A DNA stretch of 64,000 nt, taken from contig CAWDKQ010000012.1 of assembly GCA_963802915.1 (NCBI GenBank), positions 62,001 through 126,000 on the forward strand, written 5' to 3'. Below are positions 58,002-64,000 of the stretch, one piece after another; positions within the stretch are counted from its first letter, which is position 1, and each line of letters starts with the position of its first letter. The notes beneath the pieces are model-generated. The model ran no database searches, was not told where the DNA came from, and was given only the letters and a program-made list of their open reading frames with translations. The position numbers were made by a program, and so were the translations under genes. The DNA comes from JAICMB01 sp963802915 (GTDB lineage Bacteria > Acidobacteriota > Terriglobia > Bryobacterales > Bryobacteraceae).

Positions 58002-60557
58002 ATGGCCTTTCAGATCCGTCCACTTAAGGAGTTCCTCGTTCGTCCTGCGCTCCCACCGGCGCTGGGCCGATTGAGTGATCTCTCCTACAACATACTTTGG
58101 AGTTGGGATCACACGATCCGGTCGTTGTTCCGGCGCATTGACCCGGCCTTATGGCGGGCCTGCGATCACAATCCCGTTCTCATGCTCGGCCGCGTTCCCC
58201 AAGCCACGCTGGAACGCGCCGCCGCCGATCCGCGTTTCCTGGCGCTCTATCGCAAAGCATGCGAGATCTACGATGCCTATCTCCACAAACTAGAACTCGA
58301 GGAGAGCGACAAACTGATCGCGTATTTTTCAATGGAGTATGGCCTCGCGGGTTGTATTCCGATCTACTCGGGCGGTCTCGGAATCTTGTCCGGCGATCAT
58401 CTCAAGGCCTCCAGCGATGCCGACATTCCACTCGTGGGCGTAGCCCTGCTCTATCAGAAGGGCTACCTCTCTCAGTCACTCAACCAGGACGGCTGGCAAC
58501 AGGAGAGGAATCCTGTAAACGACTTTTATACTCTTCCCCTAAAGCCGGTTTTGCTCGACGACGGCTCCGAACTGCACGTCGATGTGAAACTTCCGACCGG
58601 CATTGTTCACATTAAGGTGTGGCAGATTATTGTGGGAAGGGTCAAGCTGATCCTTCTTGACACGAACATTCCGCAGAACGAACGCGTGGAGCATCGTGAA
58701 ATCACGGACATGCTCTACGGCGGCGACATTCATGTGCGAATCCGCCAGGAGATCGTGCTTGGGATCGGTGGCTTGCGCGCGCTCGACAGCCTCAACCTCA
58801 AGCCCACCGTTTACCACATGAACGAGGGACATTCGGCATTTCTGGCCATCGAACGCATGCGTCTGCTGATTGCCAACGAAGGTCTGACGTTCGAAGAAGC
58901 TCTCGATGCGTGTCGCGTCAACAACGTTTTCACGACGCACACGTCCGTGCCGGCCGGGATCGATATATTTGACGCCGGCTTACTGTACGAATATTTTGGC
59001 GATTACTGCCGCGAAGGCGGTATTCCTTTCGATCAGTTTCTTTCGCTCGGACGCCGCAATCCCTCCGACGGAAATGAGCGCTTCTCGATGGCCATCTCGG
59101 CCATCAAGACTTCCGCGTATCGCAACGCGGTCAGTTCGCTCCATCGGCAGATTTCGCAGGAAATGTGGCAGGAGTTGTGGCCCAAGCTGCCGGTCTGGGA
59201 AATCCCGATCACCTCCGTTACCAACGGCGTTCATCTTCCCACCTGGTGTAACAGCGATCTGGCCCAGTTGTATGACCAGTACCTCGCGCCCGATTGGCGG
59301 GAGCGTCACCCCGACCCCAAAGTTTGGGATCTCGTCGCTGAGATTCCGGATCAGGAGCTTTGGGAAACCCACCGGCGCCGCAAGCGCAACCTCATCCAGT
59401 TTGTCCGCGAGCGGACAGTTGCGAGCGCCATAAACCGCAAATCGCCCGCGTCCGAACAACGGCGTTTGGGCGAAATTCTAGACCCGGATGTGCTTACCAT
59501 CGGCTTCGCCCGACGGTTCGCGACTTATAAACGGGCGACGCTACTTTTCCGCGACGTCGATCGCCTTCGCCGCATCTTAACTAGCAAGGATAGGCCTGTA
59601 CAGGTCATCATTGCCGGGAAGGCCCACCCTAAAGATCACCCCGGGAAGATGCTCATTCGCGAGATTGTGCAACTCTCCAGGGACCCGCAACTTTCCGGAC
59701 ACATCGTTTTCATTGAGGATTATGGCCTGCGCGTCGGGCGTGAACTGGTCCAGGGGGTCGACCTCTGGTTAAACACCCCGCGCCGCGGCGAGGAAGCTTG
59801 TGGTACCAGCGGGATGAAGGCCGGCATCAATGGCATCCTGAACTTGAGCATTCTCGACGGTTGGTTCGACGAAGCCTATGAAATTTCCGGGGGCTGGGCA
59901 ATAGGCGATCGCGAGCCTTACTCCGAAGACCAGGACGAAATCCACGCGCGCGCAATCTACTCCATATTGGAAAACGAGATTGTGCCGATGTACTATAAAG
60001 CGCGCGACGAAGAGGGAGTGCCCACGGATTGGGTGCGCCGGATGAAACAGTCGCTGATGCACCTCAGCCCGCAATTTAATGCGCAACGGATGGTCGCGGA
60101 GTACGTCTCTCAGTTGTACGATCCGGCGCATAACGCCTATCTGGAGGCGAGAGAGAATCACTACCAAGCCTCCCGCGAGCGGGTCCGATGGAATGAGCAG
60201 GTAAGCCGGGCGTGGGACCGCATCCGGATCGTGGAAGCGGGCTCTGGTCCTGAAGGCGCCGTCCTCAGCGGTCGTCCGATACCGATGCGAGCGGTAGTGG
60301 AATTGTCAGGTCTCAGCCCGAATGAAGTACGAGTCGAAGCAGTAATTGGACGGGTTGGTGTAAACGGAGAGTTGGAGGATACGCAGATTTTGACGTTGCC
60401 GCCGGTCGAGCAACATGGCGGAGCTTATTTGTTTGCCAAAGAGTTTGTGCCCTATCAGACCGGCAGGTTAGGGTACTCGTTGCGGGTCAGTCCGAATCAC
60501 TACGACAACCCACTAACGCGCCCGTGTAATTCGCTCCTGAAGTGGAGCCCCGATTAG
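58002..60557 (+). CDS. glgP: Alpha-glucan (glycogen) phosphorylase
   Basis: An 851-residue PLP enzyme that splits terminal glucose from glycogen as glucose-1-phosphate. The N-terminal 110 residues are the DUF3417 region of the actinobacterial/thermophile type (LSDLSYNILWSWDHTIRSLF). The catalytic part has IAYFSMEYGLAG, YSGGLGILSGDHLKASSDA, VYHMNEGHSAFLAIER, SVTNGVHLPTWC, GFARRFATYKRATLL and the PLP-lysine motif EACGTSGMKAGINGILNLS. This is the TIGR02094 form, distinct from the GlgP/MalP of E. coli and lacking its allosteric N-terminus. No other glycogen genes are adjacent. Length is normal. Confidence 0.95.
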   Translation: MAFQIRPLKEFLVRPALPPALGRLSDLSYNILWSWDHTIRSLFRRIDPALWRACDHNPVLMLGRVPQATLERAAADPRFLALYRKACEIYDAYLHKLELEESDKLIAYFSMEYGLAGCIPIYSGGLGILSGDHLKASSDADIPLVGVALLYQKGYLSQSLNQDGWQQERNPVNDFYTLPLKPVLLDDGSELHVDVKLPTGIVHIKVWQIIVGRVKLILLDTNIPQNERVEHREITDMLYGGDIHVRIRQEIVLGIGGLRALDSLNLKPTVYHMNEGHSAFLAIERMRLLIANEGLTFEEALDACRVNNVFTTHTSVPAGIDIFDAGLLYEYFGDYCREGGIPFDQFLSLGRRNPSDGNERFSMAISAIKTSAYRNAVSSLHRQISQEMWQELWPKLPVWEIPITSVTNGVHLPTWCNSDLAQLYDQYLAPDWRERHPDPKVWDLVAEIPDQELWETHRRRKRNLIQFVRERTVASAINRKSPASEQRRLGEILDPDVLTIGFARRFATYKRATLLFRDVDRLRRILTSKDRPVQVIIAGKAHPKDHPGKMLIREIVQLSRDPQLSGHIVFIEDYGLRVGRELVQGVDLWLNTPRRGEEACGTSGMKAGINGILNLSILDGWFDEAYEISGGWAIGDREPYSEDQDEIHARAIYSILENEIVPMYYKARDEEGVPTDWVRRMKQSLMHLSPQFNAQRMVAEYVSQLYDPAHNAYLEARENHYQASRERVRWNEQVSRAWDRIRIVEAGSGPEGAVLSGRPIPMRAVVELSGLSPNEVRVEAVIGRVGVNGELEDTQILTLPPVEQHGGAYLFAKEFVPYQTGRLGYSLRVSPNHYDNPLTRPCNSLLKWSPD

Positions 60558-60887
60558 TATCCGTAAGTCCTGGTTAAGAGGTTAGTACTAAGGTGCGTGT
60601 CAAGGCGCAACCAGAGGTAATGATTTCAGCCCCGCAGACTGGTAAGCATTACCAAAAACATAATCCGTCATTCATGTGTAAGCAGATTTCAGTGGATTTG
60701 AGACGCCTTTCGTGGTACATAGTTACTTAGGCGCATGCGGGACACCGTAAGTCGCTTCCCTAGCCGGCTCCCGCGGAAATCCTCCGAAGACTCAACCCTG
60801 TGAAGAAGTCTCTGTCGCTCTAAAATCTGCGGAGCAGCTATCGTATACAACGGGCCGTGCAGCTCGACGGCTCGAGGAGTACAAATA
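60558..60887 (+). other. 330-bp intergenic region
   Basis: No gene is recognised. GGTAATG (60616-60622) and CATTACC (60647-60653) form a 7-bp inverted repeat with a 24-nt loop. A purine-rich GAGGAG ribosome-binding site precedes the ATG at 60888. Confidence 0.45.
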
Positions 60888-61379
60888 ATGGACGATGACC
60901 GAAAGTATAAGCAACGGGGCTACATGGACACCGATCGCGATCGGCCCTCCAACGGCCACCGGCGCGAGGACCGTCCCAAACCGAATGGACCACGCCCCCC
61001 ACTCGACGTTACGGGGCCCCGCCTTCCACGCCTGGTTCAGCACGTAGTCGCTGCGCGCTGTTTTAACTGCGCAACGGCTTTGCCTGAGAATATCGATTGG
61101 AAGAGCAATTGCCCGAAGTGCAATGCCGCGCTGCATTGCTGTAAGCAGTGCGCTCACTTCGAGCCATCGACGCGCTTTCAATGTTTGAAACCGATTCCAG
61201 TGCGCATCCCGTACAAGGACCAGACTAACGACTGTGCGCTGTTCAAACCGCGCGTGACGGTCGCACGCGACGCCGCGCCGGTCAACAATGGTCAACCCGC
61301 TGCAGCGCCGCCACCCGCGCCGCGCAATTCAAGCGACGCGCGTACCGCGTTCGACAACCTTTTTAAGAAGCCTAGTTAA
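60888..61379 (+). CDS. Cysteine-rich putative zinc-finger protein
   Basis: A 163-residue protein in three parts. The N-terminal 50 residues are highly charged and probably disordered (DDDRKYKQRGYMDTDRDR). The middle, residues 55-115, holds nine cysteines in a compact order: CFNC, CPKC, CCKQC, then C in FQCLKP and C in TNDCALF, suggesting two zinc sites. The end is rich in proline and alanine, followed by a short helix (ARTAFDNLFKK). It has no signal peptide. I do not recognise the family; a regulatory or RNA/protein-binding role is only a guess. It ends 11 bp before the dehydrogenase gene, so they may be cotranscribed. Confidence 0.65.
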   Translation: MDDDRKYKQRGYMDTDRDRPSNGHRREDRPKPNGPRPPLDVTGPRLPRLVQHVVAARCFNCATALPENIDWKSNCPKCNAALHCCKQCAHFEPSTRFQCLKPIPVRIPYKDQTNDCALFKPRVTVARDAAPVNNGQPAAAPPPAPRNSSDARTAFDNLFKKPS

Positions 61380-61390
61380 GACATCGCCCG

Positions 61391-62425
61391 GTGCAACTCG
61401 CAGAACTGTATCGACAGCGTGCGTTTCGCTTAGTCGACGCGCCTGAGCTCCCCGCTCCCGGACCTGGACAAATTCAAGTACGCGTCACGGCCGTCGGCAT
61501 CTGCGGCTCTGACGTTCATAATTTTTCGGAGGGTGGCGTCGGCGATACGGCTTGTGTCTACCCCATGGTACTGGGCCACGAACCTGCCGGTACTGTCGCG
61601 AAGATCGGACCGGGTGTGACGGGATGGTCCGTCGGAGACGCCGCCGTCCTCGAACCGGCATTGTACTGTTATCACTGTGAGTACTGCAGAACGGGTCATC
61701 ACAATGTCTGTGCCGGCATCCGCTTCCTCAGCACCGTCAACGAACCTGGATTCTTCCGTGAGTTCGTAAACCTGCCGGCGCAGAACCTGATGCCGCTCGC
61801 GCCGAATCTCAGCGCCGCGGAAGGCACTATCGTCGAACCACTCGCGGTCGCTCTGCATTCCTTGAATCTCGCTAAGATTCAGATCGGTGAGACAGCCGTA
61901 GTTTTCGGTGCAGGACCAATCGGTCTGCTGACCATTGCTTCTCTGAAACTTTCCGGCATTTCCCGTGTCTGGGCCGTTGAGCCCGTCGCGGCACGTCGCG
62001 AGTTGGCGGTCTCGCTCGGAGCGGACGTTGCGATCGACTCGGCGCAAACGGATCCCGTCCGCCAGATCCTGGCCGACACCGGCAAGCGCGGCGTCGATGT
62101 TTCCTTCGATTGCGCGGCGAAGCAGAACACTTCGAATCAGTGCCTGTACGTCACGCGAAACGCCGGCCGCGTGGTCATCACCGGAATCGCGTCGGAGTCC
62201 TTTATCTCTCTCGATGCGAATCCCATGCGCCGCAAAGAACTGCCCGTTCTCACCGTACGCCGCTCGAATCACGACTCCGAAACAGCGCTGCACCTCATGG
62301 CCGCCGAACCGCGGCGCTTCGTTCCGATCCTTTCGCATACCCGTCCGATGACGGAGATCCAGAGTTCGTTCGAACAGCTTGAATCTTATTCGGGCGCCGC
62401 CGTGAAGGTCGTCCTGACGCCCTGA
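61391..62425 (+). CDS. Zinc-dependent alcohol/polyol dehydrogenase (sorbitol dehydrogenase-like)
   Basis: A 344-residue medium-chain dehydrogenase. Catalytic zinc ligands are C38 (ICGSDVHNF), the GHE motif (LGHEPAGTV, about 61) and E in VEPLAVALH. Four structural-zinc cysteines are in CYHCEYCRTGHHNVC. The Rossmann site is VVFGAGPIGLLTIASL. An Asp-like acid replaced by Glu at the end of strand 2 (VWAVEPVAARRELA) suggests NAD rather than NADP. The substrate is a polyol or sugar by family resemblance only. Start GTG 61391; no clear ribosome-binding site. Confidence 0.9.
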   Translation: MQLAELYRQRAFRLVDAPELPAPGPGQIQVRVTAVGICGSDVHNFSEGGVGDTACVYPMVLGHEPAGTVAKIGPGVTGWSVGDAAVLEPALYCYHCEYCRTGHHNVCAGIRFLSTVNEPGFFREFVNLPAQNLMPLAPNLSAAEGTIVEPLAVALHSLNLAKIQIGETAVVFGAGPIGLLTIASLKLSGISRVWAVEPVAARRELAVSLGADVAIDSAQTDPVRQILADTGKRGVDVSFDCAAKQNTSNQCLYVTRNAGRVVITGIASESFISLDANPMRRKELPVLTVRRSNHDSETALHLMAAEPRRFVPILSHTRPMTEIQSSFEQLESYSGAAVKVVLTP

Positions 62426-62479
62426 CGATCGCGTCCGAAAACGGCTAGTCCGAAAAACTCACGGACGCATAATAGGGTC

Positions 62480-63832
62480 ATGGAACTCGACGCCGACGCC
62501 TGCTACCGCGCCCTGCAGACTCGCGACGCGCGGTTCGACGGCCGCTTCTTCACCGGCGTCAAAACCACTGGAGTCTACTGCCGCCCTATCTGCCCGGCAC
62601 CGACGCCCTATCGCAAGAACTGCTCCTTCTTCGCGTGCGCGGCAGCGGCGCAGGAGGCCGGTTTCCGCCCTTGCCTCCGTTGCCGGCCCGAGATCGCGCC
62701 CGGCTCGCCCGCCTGGAGTGGAACGTCGGCCACGGTTTCGAAGGCACTGCGGCTGATTGCCGAAGGAGCTCTCGACGATGGTCCTGTAGATCGACTTGCT
62801 GCCCGCGTCGGAGTCGGCGACCGTCAGCTCCGCCGCCTCTTCAACGAGCACATTGGCGCATCGCCGCTCACCGTAGCGAGTGCGCAACGGATACTGTTCG
62901 CGAAGAAGCTCCTGTTGGAAACCGCCCTCCCGATCACCGACATCGCCTTCGCGGCCGGTTACTCGAGTGTTCGCCGTTTCAATCACACTATGCGCGATAC
63001 CTACCAGCGCAGCCCTCGAGAACTGCGCGGCCGCAAGCCTCCAGAAAGCACGGCGATCTTGCTAACGCTGCCGTTCCGTCCGCCCTACAACTGGAACGCT
63101 CTGATACGATTCCTCGGTCCGCGGGCCATTCCGGGCGTCGAACAGGTGACGGAAGACAGCTATGCCCGCACGATTCGGATTGATGGCGTGCCGGGCCGCA
63201 TCGAAGTAACGCCTGTTCCGGGAGCATCGCACCTAGTGGCCCGCATCGAGCTTCAGAGTCTCCGCCCGCTCGCCCGCGTAGCCGACAGGCTACGCCGCAT
63301 CTTTGACACTAGCGCTCCAATAGAAGACATCGAGTCGCAACTGAAGCCCCTGATAAAAGCCGATCGCGGCGTTCGCGTACCCGGCGCCTGGGACGTCTTT
63401 GAACTCGCCGTTCGGGCCATCCTCGGACAACAGGTAACAGTCAAAGGAGCGACCACTCTCTCCGGACGCCTCGTCGAGAAGTTTGGCGATTCCTCGGCGC
63501 ATGGCCGCCACTTTCCCACACCCGAAACGATGGCCCGCTCCGACCTGGCCACCATTGGACTCCCGCGAGCCCGCGCCCACTCCCTGCGATCTCTAGCCGA
63601 AGCATTCGCTTCCAACACGCCGCCCGATAACACGGACGATCTTCGCAAGCTACCCGGCATCGGTGAATGGACCGCTCAGTACATAGCCATGCGAGCATTT
63701 AACGAGCCGGACGCATTTCCGGCCACAGACCTCGGGCTCATAAAGGCGGGCGGTAAGGACGTCGCGAAGAAAGCCGAACAATGGCGTCCTTGGCGAGCCT
63801 ATGCAGCCATGCATCTTTGGATGTCTCTATGA
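62480..63832 (+). CDS. Ada/AlkA fusion: DNA methylphosphotriester sensor-regulator with 3-methyladenine glycosylase
   Basis: A 450-residue repair protein with three parts. Residues 1-75 are the Ada zinc domain, whose cysteines in GVYCRPICP and PCLRCRP bind zinc and accept a methyl group from phosphotriesters. Residues 85-185 are an AraC-type helix-turn-helix domain (ITDIAFAAGYSSVRRFNHTM). Residues 190-450 are AlkA: an N-terminal domain (LPFRPPYNWNALIRFL) and HhH-GPD glycosylase with AILGQQVTVKGATTL, LPGIGEWTAQYIAMRA and the catalytic Asp in ATDLGL. It should sense and repair alkylation damage. The stop overlaps the ogt start (ATGA). Confidence 0.93.
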   Translation: MELDADACYRALQTRDARFDGRFFTGVKTTGVYCRPICPAPTPYRKNCSFFACAAAAQEAGFRPCLRCRPEIAPGSPAWSGTSATVSKALRLIAEGALDDGPVDRLAARVGVGDRQLRRLFNEHIGASPLTVASAQRILFAKKLLLETALPITDIAFAAGYSSVRRFNHTMRDTYQRSPRELRGRKPPESTAILLTLPFRPPYNWNALIRFLGPRAIPGVEQVTEDSYARTIRIDGVPGRIEVTPVPGASHLVARIELQSLRPLARVADRLRRIFDTSAPIEDIESQLKPLIKADRGVRVPGAWDVFELAVRAILGQQVTVKGATTLSGRLVEKFGDSSAHGRHFPTPETMARSDLATIGLPRARAHSLRSLAEAFASNTPPDNTDDLRKLPGIGEWTAQYIAMRAFNEPDAFPATDLGLIKAGGKDVAKKAEQWRPWRAYAAMHLWMSL

Positions 63833-64000
63833 CTGACCTCAGCTACGATTTGATTGAATCGCCCATCGGCACTGTTATCATCCTTTGCGGCCGCGAAGTT
63901 ATGCGGGAACTCTACTTTCTCGATCGCAAGCCCGAAGCCGCGAACGGCTCAACGCGCGTAATCGATCCGCACGGCTACAGCAGCCGCCTGAAGGCGTATT
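63829..64000 (+). CDS. ogt: Methylated-DNA--protein-cysteine methyltransferase, N-terminal fragment
   Basis: Only 57 residues are visible before the right edge: MTDLSYDLIESPIGTVIIL, then CGREVMRELYFLDRK. The Y-x-x-x-x-SPIGT start is typical of the N-terminal domain of O6-alkylguanine methyltransferases. The catalytic PCHR motif is beyond the window. Overlap of four bases with the Ada/AlkA gene (ATGA) shows translational coupling, and the shared role in alkylation repair supports the call. Confidence 0.8.
   Translation, partial: MTDLSYDLIESPIGTVIILCGREVMRELYFLDRKPEAANGSTRVIDPHGYSSRLKAY

Noticed and set aside
60558..60887. Possible tRNA or small RNA in the gap after glycogen phosphorylase
   Set aside because: No cloverleaf with a proper acceptor stem, T-loop (GTTCRA) or anticodon arm could be built; only a weak inverted repeat is present.

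Overview
The window looks like a chromosomal segment of a large, moderately GC-rich genome from Acidobacteriota, most likely the Solibacter/Bryobacter branch. Three things point there: an NHL-repeat secreted protein with the C-terminal domain typical of that group (11213-13864), an orphan duplicated FtsX-type permease of the ADOP family (51977-54388), and a large carboxypeptidase-regulatory/TonB-dependent receptor (21940-25266). There is no rRNA or tRNA that I can see, no CRISPR array, no prophage and no intact insertion sequence.

Layout. 1-14.6 kb: an edge fragment of an M48 protease, rhomboid, YqgE, an Old Yellow Enzyme homologue, a hybrid histidine kinase with a 0.7 kb structured upstream region, murB, a frameshifted thiamine-binding protein, a DUF433/DUF5615 toxin-antitoxin pair, TPR and NHL secreted proteins and a DeoC-like protein. 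14.6-19.8 kb: complete tolQ-tolR-tolA/tonB-tolB-pal-ybgF envelope operon on the minus strand. 19.9-25.3 kb: recN and the large TonB-dependent receptor, which has a sigma-54 type promoter motif. 25.4-34.3 kb, minus strand: an acyl-CoA operon (methyltransferase, biotin-dependent carboxylase beta and alpha, acyl-CoA dehydrogenase, acyl-CoA synthetase, enoyl-CoA hydratase, then a Gfo/Idh oxidoreductase), most like leucine/isovalerate degradation. 34.3-41.3 kb: histidine operon hisI-G-D-C-HAD-B-H-F-A, preceded by a leader peptide with five consecutive His codons and a classical terminator/antiterminator attenuator. 41.2-45.7 kb: secreted proteins, a PEGA-repeat membrane protein and two degenerate toxin-antitoxin modules. 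45.8-49.2 kb: beta-ureidopropionase-like amidohydrolase, class III aminotransferase and a PreT-like oxidoreductase, part of reductive pyrimidine/beta-alanine metabolism. 49.5-64 kb: AsmA-like protein, sugar isomerase-like protein, ADOP permease, a palindromic repeat, a winged-helix/TPR regulator, DinB and LpdD-like proteins, glycogen phosphorylase, a zinc-dependent dehydrogenase and an Ada/AlkA-ogt alkylation repair pair that runs off the right edge.

Two features stand out. First, the his attenuator (34320-34446) carries a textbook leader peptide outside the Proteobacteria where such leaders are best known. Second, seven single-base frameshifts break otherwise well-conserved genes (near 9275, 9887, 30699, 31575, 31959, 41142 and 44975). 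These are either sequencing errors or real decay; the toxin genes and the carboxylase are hit most. A further toxin (HicA-like) seems to have lost its active-site segment by an in-frame deletion.
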